Origin: Naumannella cuiyingiana
GTDB lineage: Bacteria; Actinomycetota; Actinomycetes; Propionibacteriales; Propionibacteriaceae
Reading direction: 5' to 3'
DNA length: 64,000 bases
Assembly (NCBI RefSeq): GCF_013408305.1
Contig: NZ_JACBZS010000001.1
Span: forward strand, 2,790,001-2,854,000
Shown here: in pieces, positions 43,673 to 51,445 of the stretch
Layout of the letters: the number at the start of each line of letters is the position of its first letter
How positions within the stretch are numbered: the stretch's first letter is position 1
Notes under the pieces: generated by a model
The model's input: only the letters and a program-made list of their open reading frames with translations
Told to the model about the DNA's origin: nothing
Databases searched by the model: none
Translations under genes and position numbers: made by a program

Positions 43673-45928
43673 CTAGTGCGGGCTCGCCGGCGACGGCTCG
43701 CGGCGTGCCGCGTCCGGGCGCCACTCGCAGGTGCCGGCGACGTCGACGGTGATCAGGCGCTGGGTCGGCCGGGTCAGGGCGACGTAGAGGACGCGCGCCC
43801 CGCCCGGGGACTCCGCGACGATCTCGTCGGGCGCGACGACCACCACGCCGTCGTACTCCAGCCCCTTCGCCTCCAGGGGCGAGACGATCGCCAGCCGCCG
43901 GCCGATCTCCTCGGGCAGCGCGCCCGCGAGCCGTGATGCCAGTTGACGAACCCGCGACGGCGGCGCGATCACCCCGATCGTGCCCTCGACCTGGCCGCCC
44001 AGTTCCGCGACCAGCTCGGCGACACGCTCGTCGAGACCGGCTGCCGGCGCGGTCTCCAGCCGGGGCGGATACCCGGTGCGGCGTACTGCCGCGGGGACAT
44101 CGGCATCGGGGAAGGAGCGGCGTACCACGTCGGCGGCGAACTCGAACACCTCGGCGGGGGAGCGATAGTTGGTGCTCATCCGGAACCGCCGCGACTGCCC
44201 GCGCCCGACCAGATCGTCGATCGCGCGCTGCGTCTCGGCCGGATCCGGCCAGGAGCTCTGCGCGGGATCGCCGACCACCGTCCAGGAGGCACTGCCGCCG
44301 CGGCGGCGCAGCATCCGCCACTGCATCGGCGTGATGTCCTGGGCCTCGTCCACGACGACATGGGCGAAAGTGTCGTGCGGCTCGGCGAACGGATCGTCGA
44401 CCGGGCGGCGCGCGAGGCGGTCGGCGACCGTGACGACCTCCTCGGTGCGGCCATTGCCCTCGGCGAAGACCAGCGAGCCATCGTCGTCGTCCTCGTCACT
44501 GGCGGGTGCGGGCGCCGGTCCGAGCACGGCGGCCAGCTCGTCGAGCAGCGCGATGTCGTCGACCGACCAGCCGGCCGCCGGATCGGCATAGCTGTCGCTC
44601 AGCGTGGCCACCTCGTCCGGCGTCAGATCGTCTCGCGCCAGAGCGGCGGCGGTCGCTGGCTCGCCGAGTCGGCGCAGCAGCCCGGCCGGGGTCTGGGCCG
44701 GCCACCAGGCGGCGAGGAAGTCGCGGTAAGCGGCCGAGGAGATGACCAGATCCTCGAATGCCTCCCGCTCCAGGTCGGCGGCATCAGTGCCACGGTCGAG
44801 CCCGTCCCAGCGTCGCCACAGCGCCTCCAGCAGCGCGCCACGGGCCTCGCCGGCGCCCTGGTTGTAGCGGCGTTGCCGCAGCACCTGGGCGCGGATCCGG
44901 TCGAGCTGTGGCGGGTCGAGCGTCAGGATCTCGCCCTTCACGCTGACCCGCAGCCGCGGCTCGCCGGCGTTCGTCGGCGGGTTGTTCACCAGCCGCCGCA
45001 GCACCGGCACCATCCGCAGGCTGCCCTTGATCGCGTGGGCCGCCGGCGGGTCGTTGCGGGTCGCGGTGATGCCCAGCGCGTCGACGGCCACGCCACCGAT
45101 GGAGCGCAGCGTGACCGCGTCCTCGCCGAGCGAGGGCAGCACCCGCTCGATGTAGTTCATGAACACCTGGCTCGGCCCGACCACCAGCACGCCGCCGGAC
45201 TCGAAGCGACGACGGTTGGAATAGAGCAGGTACGCCGCACGATGCAGCGCCACCACCGTCTTGCCCGTGCCGGGCCCGCCCGTGATCATGGTCACGCCCT
45301 GGTAGGGGGCGCGGATCGCCTCGTCCTGCTCGGCCTGGATGGTGGCGACGATGTCGCGCATCTGGGGCCCCCGGGCCCGGCTCAGCGCGGCCATCAGGGC
45401 CCCCTCGCCGAGCACCACCAGATCGGTGTCGCTGTCGGTGTCGAGCAGGTCATCCTCGATGCCGATGACCTTCTCACCGCGAGAGCGCAGCACGCGACGG
45501 CGTACCACCTCCATCGGTTCGGCCGGCGTGGCGCGATAGAACGGCTCGGCCGCCCGCGCGCGCCAGTCGATCACCAGGGGTTCGTAGTCCTCGTCGCGCA
45601 CCCCGAGGCGGCCGATGTAGCGCACCTCGCCGTCGGTGCGGTCCAGTCGCCCGAAGACCAGCCCCTCGTGTTCGGCATCCAGCGTGGCGAGGCGCTTGGC
45701 TGCCTGGAAGGCGAAGACATCGCGCTCCAGCATTCCGGTGCCGTCCTCGTCGCGGAAGAAGTTGTTGCGATCCGTGCGGTAGAGCGCCTGGCCCTCCGAG
45801 GCGACCTGCCGGGCCGACCGGGCCGCGGCGGCGAGGCGCTCGTAGACGCGGTCGACGTGGGCCTGTTCGGTGGCCAGCTCGCGCTCCAGGGCGTCGGTCG
45901 TCTGCTGCTGGTTCAGTGGTCCGTCCAT
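43673..45928 (-). CDS. HelD-like UvrD/Rep-family ATPase (RNA polymerase recycling)
   Basis: 751 residues. An N-terminal coiled coil (ALERELATEQAHVDRVYERLAAAARSA) precedes the helicase-type ATPase: Walker A GGPGTGKTVVALHR, then a large insertion, Walker B VVVDEAQDITPMQW, GDPAQSSWPD, STNYRSP and ALTRPTQRL. This arrangement fits HelD/HelR, which frees stalled RNA polymerase and in some actinobacteria protects against rifampicin. Catalytic motifs look intact. GAAGAGG abuts the ATG; the frame to 46033 is not supported. No rifamycin-associated element was recognised upstream. Confidence 0.85.
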   Translation of the reverse strand: MDGPLNQQQTTDALERELATEQAHVDRVYERLAAAARSARQVASEGQALYRTDRNNFFRDEDGTGMLERDVFAFQAAKRLATLDAEHEGLVFGRLDRTDGEVRYIGRLGVRDEDYEPLVIDWRARAAEPFYRATPAEPMEVVRRRVLRSRGEKVIGIEDDLLDTDSDTDLVVLGEGALMAALSRARGPQMRDIVATIQAEQDEAIRAPYQGVTMITGGPGTGKTVVALHRAAYLLYSNRRRFESGGVLVVGPSQVFMNYIERVLPSLGEDAVTLRSIGGVAVDALGITATRNDPPAAHAIKGSLRMVPVLRRLVNNPPTNAGEPRLRVSVKGEILTLDPPQLDRIRAQVLRQRRYNQGAGEARGALLEALWRRWDGLDRGTDAADLEREAFEDLVISSAAYRDFLAAWWPAQTPAGLLRRLGEPATAAALARDDLTPDEVATLSDSYADPAAGWSVDDIALLDELAAVLGPAPAPASDEDDDDGSLVFAEGNGRTEEVVTVADRLARRPVDDPFAEPHDTFAHVVVDEAQDITPMQWRMLRRRGGSASWTVVGDPAQSSWPDPAETQRAIDDLVGRGQSRRFRMSTNYRSPAEVFEFAADVVRRSFPDADVPAAVRRTGYPPRLETAPAAGLDERVAELVAELGGQVEGTIGVIAPPSRVRQLASRLAGALPEEIGRRLAIVSPLEAKGLEYDGVVVVAPDEIVAESPGGARVLYVALTRPTQRLITVDVAGTCEWRPDAARREPSPASPH

Positions 45929-46069
45929 CCTCTTCGCTTCGGCCGGATCGGCCGGAACAAGACGCCACAGTCTATGCCCGACCCCGGGCCGCTCGAAGGA
46001 CGTCCCGGCCCGCGGCGGCTCGTCCCGGTGCACCTCGTCCCGCTCGGGTCGCCGGTTGACCGGCGCGGG

Positions 46070-47077
46070 TCAGATCAGCCGGCGGCGCGGGGTGTCCTTG
46101 CGGGTCGGCCGGATGTCCTCGCCGGTGCGATCGCGGTGCACGGCATACGCGGCGAGCGCGGCCGACAGCAGTTGGGCCCACGGTTCGGTGCCCGCCCGGG
46201 TCAGGGGGCCGGCGTAGTAGCGGCCCGGCGAGCGGGTCGTCGGGGTCAGCCGCTGCCAGGTGCGGCGCCCGCGCCAGGCGATCCGGTCGCCGCCGGTGGT
46301 GTCCACCACGGCCGCGGCGCCGAGCTCTACCGGATCGAGCCGCGCGGGATCGGGGATCTCGCTGCCGTGGCGCAACTCCACGCCGCGCTTGTCGAGGCGG
46401 GCCAGCAGCAGCCGGACGAGGGCGGCATTGTCCGGCGTACCGGTCGCGTCGGTGATGGTCCAGCGGCCGAAGGTACGCCGCAGCGCGTGCCGGGTGGCGT
46501 ACCAGCCGGGTAGCCGGTCGGCGGTGGTGTGCTGTTCGGCCGCGACGGCGCCGAGCAGGTCGCCGAGCAGCGGGTGGCCGAGCTCGCGGGCATGATCGGC
46601 GAGGGAGTGCCGCCAGCCGATGGCGCGGCGGGTCGCGCGGTCGGGGCGCCGGGCCCGGAACTCCTGCTCCAGACCGAGCGGGCGCAGCCGCTGCCAGGTG
46701 TCATCGGTGCGGTCGAGGAAGTCCTGCCACGCCTGGGCGGTCGCGGGACCGGCGGCGGCGCTGATCGCGGCGTACTGCCCGGCCCGGTCGTGCGGGAGCG
46801 CGAGCGCACCGTGGTCCGTGGGCGGCGCGGGCGTCCAGGAAAGGCCTGCCCGGTCGAGTTCGAGGTCGAGCGGGCGGCCCGACTTGCGGAAGGTGTCGCG
46901 CCAGGCGGCGGGAAGGTCGAGAACGGGCGGCAGGGTGAGCGCGGGCGCGGACGCCCGCTCGTGGATGATCACCCGGTGCCCGGCCAGCGCAAGGCGGGCC
47001 GCGACCGCCAGACCGGCGAGCGAGGCCCCGATCACGGCGACCGGCGTGCGCTCGACGGCTTCGGCGGACGGGCTCAC
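46070..47077 (-). CDS. FAD-dependent oxidoreductase
   Basis: 335 residues. A Rossmann start (VAVIGASLAGLAVAARLALAGHRVIIHE) has the GxGxxG loop changed to GASLAG. The rest resembles the phytoene-desaturase/amine-oxidase-like superfamily in outline, but the C-terminal FAD motif is not obvious (AAVVDTTGGD is a candidate). Substrate unknown. The GTG overlaps the DUF4126 stop (GTGA), so it is second in that operon. A long frame running up to 48310 is spurious. Confidence 0.72.
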   Translation of the reverse strand: MSPSAEAVERTPVAVIGASLAGLAVAARLALAGHRVIIHERASAPALTLPPVLDLPAAWRDTFRKSGRPLDLELDRAGLSWTPAPPTDHGALALPHDRAGQYAAISAAAGPATAQAWQDFLDRTDDTWQRLRPLGLEQEFRARRPDRATRRAIGWRHSLADHARELGHPLLGDLLGAVAAEQHTTADRLPGWYATRHALRRTFGRWTITDATGTPDNAALVRLLLARLDKRGVELRHGSEIPDPARLDPVELGAAAVVDTTGGDRIAWRGRRTWQRLTPTTRSPGRYYAGPLTRAGTEPWAQLLSAALAAYAVHRDRTGEDIRPTRKDTPRRRLI

Positions 47078-47673
47078 GCGGGCGGGCCGACGGCCCGGCG
47101 TTCCCGCCAGTGGCGCAGGCGGCGCCAACCGCGCCGGATCTGTCGCGCGGCCAGCACGGCAAGGACGATTCCGATGATCAACAAGATGCCGGCGACGATC
47201 GCCGCCGGGATCGGGTTGAGCACGGCGAAGGTGGTCATTCCGACCACGGCGACCTCGCCGCCCGCGGACGCGGCGATGTTGCTCGCCGGTTCGGGCGAGG
47301 TGTTGATCGCCAGCCGGAGACTGGCGCGGACCAGGTGCGAGACGAGCGCGGTCAGGCCGCCCACGGAGGCCAGCGTGATCGTCACCAGGTCGCCCTGGGC
47401 GTTGGCCATCAGGGCGCCGATCACCGCGCCGGCGACCGGCCTGATCACCGTCGAGATCGTGTCCCAGACCGAATCGACGTAGGGGATCTTGTCGGCGAAG
47501 AACTCCACCAGCGCGAGGATGCCGGCGATGATCAACACATCGGTACGCTGCAGCGCCTGCGGCACGTCGCCGAAGCCCGCGAAGCGCCCGAGCAGGCCGA
47601 GAACCAGGACCGTCGCATAGGCATTGACGCCCGATGCCCAACCGCTGGTGAAGACGAGGGGAAGCGCGCCCAT
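47074..47673 (-). CDS. DUF4126 membrane protein
   Basis: 199 residues with about five hydrophobic segments. The start PLVFTSGWASGVNAYATVLVLGLLGR and the ILALVEFFADKIPYVDSVWDTI segment are characteristic of the DUF4126 family, of unknown role. The C-terminus is a long helix and a basic tail. The ATG has a TACACT hexamer 6 bp upstream, fixing the start. First gene of a two-gene operon with the FAD protein. Confidence 0.82.
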   Translation of the reverse strand: MGALPLVFTSGWASGVNAYATVLVLGLLGRFAGFGDVPQALQRTDVLIIAGILALVEFFADKIPYVDSVWDTISTVIRPVAGAVIGALMANAQGDLVTITLASVGGLTALVSHLVRASLRLAINTSPEPASNIAASAGGEVAVVGMTTFAVLNPIPAAIVAGILLIIGIVLAVLAARQIRRGWRRLRHWRERRAVGPPA

Positions 47674-47679
47674 GGGGAA

Positions 47680-47685
47680 AGTGTA
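47680..47685 (-). promoter_or_regulatory. -10 hexamer of the DUF4126 operon
   Basis: TACACT on the minus strand, 6 bp before the ATG at 47673; leaderless. Confidence 0.5.
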
Positions 47686-47727
47686 GGGCCGGCAGGGACG
47701 GTGGCGGCGCGGGCGAAGCCAGAGGTC

Positions 47728-47762
47728 TTGACTTTGATGCAATGTAATCATGTAATAACTTC
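47728..47762 (+). promoter_or_regulatory. Consensus-like leaderless promoter with direct repeats
   Basis: TTGACT (47728-47733), 17-bp spacer, TGTAAT (47751-47756), then 6 bp to the ATG. The spacer and -10 hold the direct repeat ATGTAATC / ATGTAATA (47742, 47750), a likely operator. This AT-rich patch stands out from its surroundings. Confidence 0.7.
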
Positions 47763-48275
47763 ATGAACGGTGAGAGTGGCTCCCAGGTGGGGGCGTGGTT
47801 CGCGGGGCGGCTGCCCGGTGAGTGGTTCGTGGCGGCGCCGGAGGTCTCGGTCGACCGCGAGGAGATCGTGGTGACCGGCGAGGTCGCGGCCCCCGAGGGC
47901 GTCGAGGACGATGCCGCGGCGCAGGCCGGCCGGATCCGCCGCTTCCGGGAGGACACCCGGCAGCAGCGGATGGCGATCGCCGACGAGGCGGAGGAGCGCT
48001 TCGGCCGCAAGGTCGCCTGGGGCGTAAGGTGTGGGCAGACGAGCCAGCTCTTCACCCACCTGGCGGTTCCGGTGATGACGCGGCTGCGCCAGCCCCAGCG
48101 CAAGGTGCTCGACACGCTCGTCGATGCCGGCGTCGCCCGCTCGCGCTCCGATGCGCTCGCCTGGTGCGTCCGCCTGGTCGGGGAGAACGAGGGGGAGTGG
48201 ATCGACCGGATGCGCGAGGCGCTTGCCGCGGTGCACGAGGTACGCGACTCCGGGCCCGTGGGCCGCGCCGGCTGA
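47763..48275 (+). CDS. Conserved hypothetical with ribbon-helix-helix-like C-terminus
   Basis: 170 residues, not firmly recognised. A beta-rich N-terminal part (EWFVAAPEVSVDREEIVVTGEVA) leads to a basic helix (RIRRFREDTRQQRMAIADEAEERFG). The C-terminal part (LDTLVDAGVARSRSDALAWCVRLVGENEGEWIDRMREAL) has the form of a ribbon-helix-helix or Arc-like segment. Its strong promoter contains direct repeats where a self-repressor would bind. Actinobacterial homologues with this layout are generally unannotated. Confidence 0.65.
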   Translation: MNGESGSQVGAWFAGRLPGEWFVAAPEVSVDREEIVVTGEVAAPEGVEDDAAAQAGRIRRFREDTRQQRMAIADEAEERFGRKVAWGVRCGQTSQLFTHLAVPVMTRLRQPQRKVLDTLVDAGVARSRSDALAWCVRLVGENEGEWIDRMREALAAVHEVRDSGPVGRAG

Positions 48276-48325
48276 GGCCCCCTCACCCGCCTCCCGGCCG
48301 CCCCTCGCACCCGCCTCCCGGTCGA

Positions 48326-48384
48326 TTGTTTCCGTAGTTATGCCCGCTATCAGTCCCTGATAGCGGGCATAACTACGGAAGCAA
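48326..48384. repeat. 27-bp near-perfect palindrome
   Basis: Left arm 48326-48352 and right arm 48358-48384 are complementary at 26 of 27 positions around the loop GTCCC. The stem includes TAGTTATGCCCGCTATCA and its complement. It lies between convergent genes, so it may be a bidirectional terminator, but it is much longer than other hairpins here and no T-run follows. A mobile or conserved palindromic element is an alternative. Confidence 0.8.
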
Positions 48385-48397
48385 TTCCGAAGGGGGC

Positions 48398-48474
48398 GGC
48401 GGCGGGGTGGGTGGCGAGTCTGAGGCGGCGGGGTGGGTGGCGAATCTGAGGCGGCGGGTGGGTGGCCAGGCGCA
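48398..48474. repeat. 26-bp tandem repeat, about three copies
   Basis: Units begin GGCGGCGGGGTGGGTGGCGA at 48398, 48424 and (shorter, diverged) 48450. They lie between the palindrome and the ramB stop. On the strand transcribed with ramB they would be C-rich. Confidence 0.7.
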
Positions 48475-48479
48475 GGGGA

Positions 48480-49958
48480 TCAGCTCCCGGCGTACCGATC
48501 CAGGAAGGCATACACCTCGGCCTCGTCGACGCCCGGGAAGGCGCCGGGCGGCAGCGCCGCGAGCAGATGACTGTGCGCGGACGAACTGGGCAGGAACTGC
48601 CCGTCCCAGTCGGTACGCAGCTCCTGGGGCGCGCTGCGGCAACAGCTCGGGTCCGGGCAGCGCGAGACCGAACGCTCCTTGGTCTCCCGGCCACGGAACC
48701 ACTTCGCATGCACATAGGGCACGCCGAGGCAGGTCGAGAACGTCCCCTGCGTCGTGCCCTCGGTGCGGGCGGTGCACCAGTAGGTCCCGGTCGAGGTGTC
48801 GGTATAGGCGTTGTAGGCGTTGAAGGTGTCCGGGACGGTGAAGATCATCCGGGAGGTCCAGTAGCGGCAGCAGCGCTGTCCCTCGATCGCGCCGGTGTGG
48901 TCGGTCGGGAAGGCCACATCGTCGTTCTCGTAGGCCTTGTAGATGGTTCCGCCCTCGTGCACCTTCATGAAGTGCACCGGGATGCCCAGGTGGTGGGTGA
49001 TCAGATTCGTCATCCGGTGGGCGGCCGCCTCGTACGACACCGCGAACGTGTCGCGCAGGTCCTCGATCGCCAGTTCCTTCGCCTTGCGTGCCTCGGTCAG
49101 TACGTCCACGCACGCCTGTTCGGGCATCAGTAGCGCCGCCGCGTAGTAGTTGGTCTCCACCCGCTGGCGCAGGAAATCGCCGTAGCTGGTCGGGGTGTCG
49201 TGGCCGAGCACGTGATGGCCGAGCGCCTGCAACAGCACCGAGCGCGGATCATGATCACCGCGCGAGCGGCGGGAGAGGTAGATCCGCCGCTGCTTGAGGT
49301 CGGTCACGGACCGCGTCGACTGCGGCAGATCCTCGACGTGGTGCAGGCTGAAGCCGAGCTTGTCGGTGATCGCGTTCACCAGGTGCTCCGACAGCGGGCC
49401 GCGTCGATAGCCGACCTTGCCGAGCAGCGACCGTGCCTCCTCCTCGATCTCGGCGAAATAGTTGTCCCGGGCACGCATGTCGCGGCGCAACTGGGCGTTC
49501 GCGCGCCGGGCCTCCTCCGGTGTCGCGGTGCGCTCCTCGGCGTCGCGCTCGAGCTGGCGGTGCAGCGCGACCAGCGATTCCAGCGCATCCATCGGTAGCC
49601 GGGGGCCGATTCTGACCTTCGGCAGATTCCGCGAGGTCGCCAGCGGGGAGCGGGAGTAGCGCTCCAGCTCGATCTCTAGGGCGGTACGCCGGTTCGGTGG
49701 CTCGGCACCCGTGAGCTCGTCCAGCCCCACCCCGTAGTGGTTGGCGAGCTTGGTCAGCGTACCGATCCGCGCCTCGCGTTTGCCGTTCTCGATCAGGGAG
49801 AGCTGGGACGCCGCGACCCCGCCGATGCTGCCGGCCTGGGCGAGGGTGAGCCCCTGCTGCTTGCGCAGGTGCCGCAGCCGGCGACCGAGCTCGAAAGGTG
49901 TGTTTCGCTCGGCCGGGACGGTGCCCGCCGCGGGACTGGACCATGTCGTCTCGGCCAT
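48480..49958 (-). CDS. ramB: RamB-like XRE-family regulator
   Basis: 492 residues. An N-terminal XRE helix-turn-helix (LGRRLRHLRKQQGLTLAQAGSIGGVAASQLSLIENGKRE) is followed by a peptidase-like ImmA/IrrE-type region (LLQALGHHVLGHDTPTSYGDFLRQRVETNYYAAALLMP) and a Cys-rich C-terminal domain (GQRCCRYW, CTARTEG, CPDPSCC). The layout is that of RamB/ScfR regulators of acetate and short-chain fatty-acid genes. It is divergent from aceA, its classical target. The ATG has TATGGT 6 bp upstream, with a palindrome just beyond it. Confidence 0.9.
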   Translation of the reverse strand: MAETTWSSPAAGTVPAERNTPFELGRRLRHLRKQQGLTLAQAGSIGGVAASQLSLIENGKREARIGTLTKLANHYGVGLDELTGAEPPNRRTALEIELERYSRSPLATSRNLPKVRIGPRLPMDALESLVALHRQLERDAEERTATPEEARRANAQLRRDMRARDNYFAEIEEEARSLLGKVGYRRGPLSEHLVNAITDKLGFSLHHVEDLPQSTRSVTDLKQRRIYLSRRSRGDHDPRSVLLQALGHHVLGHDTPTSYGDFLRQRVETNYYAAALLMPEQACVDVLTEARKAKELAIEDLRDTFAVSYEAAAHRMTNLITHHLGIPVHFMKVHEGGTIYKAYENDDVAFPTDHTGAIEGQRCCRYWTSRMIFTVPDTFNAYNAYTDTSTGTYWCTARTEGTTQGTFSTCLGVPYVHAKWFRGRETKERSVSRCPDPSCCRSAPQELRTDWDGQFLPSSSAHSHLLAALPPGAFPGVDEAEVYAFLDRYAGS

Positions 49959-49964
49959 TCCTTC

Positions 49965-49992
49965 ACCATAGGAAAGATTTGCGAATCTTTCC
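49965..49992. promoter_or_regulatory. ramB leaderless promoter and RamB-type operator
   Basis: Minus-strand TATGGT (49965-49970) lies 6 bp before the ramB ATG. Next to it, arms GGAAAGATT (49971-49979) and AATCTTTCC (49984-49992) flank TGCG. The core TTTGCGAA is close to the TTTGCAAA core of corynebacterial RamB sites. It lies between -35 and -10 of ramB, so self-repression is likely, and it is also upstream of aceA. Confidence 0.65.
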
Positions 49993-50084
49993 ACTGATTC
50001 GGCTCGATCAAACTGGCGTTCTGCCCGCAAGGTTGTTCCACGACGGGCAGCCCGGCCCGGGAGACCACGAAGGAGTCGCGACCG

Positions 50085-51395
50085 ATGTCGGAGAACACCA
50101 ACCCCAGCAATGTGCCGATGAGCGCCGAAGCGCTGGCTCACGACTGGGCCAACAACCCTCGTTGGGCGGGTGTGGAGCGCGACTACACGGTCGAGGACGT
50201 GGTACGCCTGCGCGGCCGCGTGCCGGAGGAGCACACCCTGGCCCGCCGCGGCTCGGAGAAGCTGTGGCGAGAGCTGACCGAGGGCACGCCGAACGGTGAG
50301 TACATCAACGCCCTCGGCGCGCTCACCGGCAACCAGGCCGTGCAGCAGGTCAAGGCCGGCCTGCGTGCCATCTACCTGTCGGGCTGGCAGGTGGCGGCCG
50401 ATGCCAACCTCGCCGGTCAGACCTACCCCGACCAGAGCCTCTACCCGGCCAACTCGGTGCCGGCGGTCGTGCGGCGGATCAACAACGCGCTGCAGCGTGC
50501 GGACCAGATCGAGTTCTCGGAGGGCAAGCAGAGCGTCGAGGACTGGCTGGTGCCGATCGTCGCCGATGCCGAAGCCGGTTTCGGTGGCCCCCTGAACGCC
50601 TACGAGCTGATGAAGTCCATGATCGTCAGCGGCGCGGCCGGCGTGCACTGGGAGGACCAGCTCGCCTCGGAGAAGAAGTGCGGTCACCTCGGCGGCAAGG
50701 TGCTGATTCCGACCGGGCAGCACGTGCGTACCCTCAACGCCGCCCGGCTGGCCGCCGACGTGGCCGGCGTGCCCAGCGTGATCATCGCCCGCACCGATGC
50801 CGAGGCGGCGACCTTGATCACCTCCGATGTCGATGAGCGCGATCAGCAGTTCATCACCGGCGAGCGGACGCCGGAGGGCTTCTACAAGGTGACCAACGGC
50901 ATCGAGCCGTGCATCGAGCGCGCGAAGGCGTACGCCCCGTATGCGGACCTGATCTGGATGGAGACCGGTACGCCCGATCTCGAGCTCGCGCGGAAGTTCG
51001 CCGAGGCGGTGAAGGCCGAGTACCCGGACCAGATGCTGTCCTACAACTGCTCGCCGTCGTTCAACTGGAAGGCCAACCTGGACGACGCGACGATCGCGAA
51101 GTTCCAGAAGGAGCTGGGCGCGATGGGCTATGCCTTCCAGTTCATCACGCTGGCCGGCTTCCACGCGCTGAACTACTCGATGTTCGATCTCGCCCACGGC
51201 TACGCCCGTGAGGGAATGAGCGCCTACGTGGACCTGCAGGAGCGCGAGTTCGGCTCCGAGGAGCGCGGCTACACGGCCACCAAGCACCAGCGCGAGGTCG
51301 GCACCGGCTGGTTCGACCTGGTCTCGTCTGCCGTGAACCCGAACGGTTCCACCCAGGCCCTGACCGGCTCCACCGAGAGCGCCCAGTTCCACTGA
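50085..51395 (+). CDS. aceA: Isocitrate lyase
   Basis: 436 residues. It splits isocitrate into succinate and glyoxylate. The active-site signature [17 protein letters not shown] is intact, as are WEDQLASE and the C-terminal [11 protein letters not shown] region. AAGGAG lies 10 bp before the ATG. Upstream is a 7-bp inverted repeat CTGCCCG (50021) / CGGGCAG (50044) in the leader. aceB follows 50 bp downstream, so the two glyoxylate-shunt genes form a unit controlled from the ramB-aceA spacer. Confidence 0.96.
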   Translation: MSENTNPSNVPMSAEALAHDWANNPRWAGVERDYTVEDVVRLRGRVPEEHTLARRGSEKLWRELTEGTPNGEYINALGALTGNQAVQQVKAGLRAIYLSGWQVAADANLAGQTYPDQSLYPANSVPAVVRRINNALQRADQIEFSEGKQSVEDWLVPIVADAEAGFGGPLNAYELMKSMIVSGAAGVHWEDQLASEKKCGHLGGKVLIPTGQHVRTLNAARLAADVAGVPSVIIARTDAEAATLITSDVDERDQQFITGERTPEGFYKVTNGIEPCIERAKAYAPYADLIWMETGTPDLELARKFAEAVKAEYPDQMLSYNCSPSFNWKANLDDATIAKFQKELGAMGYAFQFITLAGFHALNYSMFDLAHGYAREGMSAYVDLQEREFGSEERGYTATKHQREVGTGWFDLVSSAVNPNGSTQALTGSTESAQFH

Positions 51396-51445
51396 CACCC
51401 GGGTCGCCGACGCGCTGACCCCCACCACTTCCTCAGGAGATGATC

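Noticed and set aside
47078-48310. N-terminal extension of the FAD oxidoreductase to 746 residues
   Set aside because: The extension runs opposite to the DUF4126 frame and the ribbon-helix-helix gene; the GTG overlap at 47077 and the Rossmann motif mark the real start.
49959-51428. N-terminal extension of RamB across the divergent aceA gene
   Set aside because: It is antisense to aceA; the helix-turn-helix begins soon after the ATG at 49958 and a -10 hexamer is at leaderless distance.
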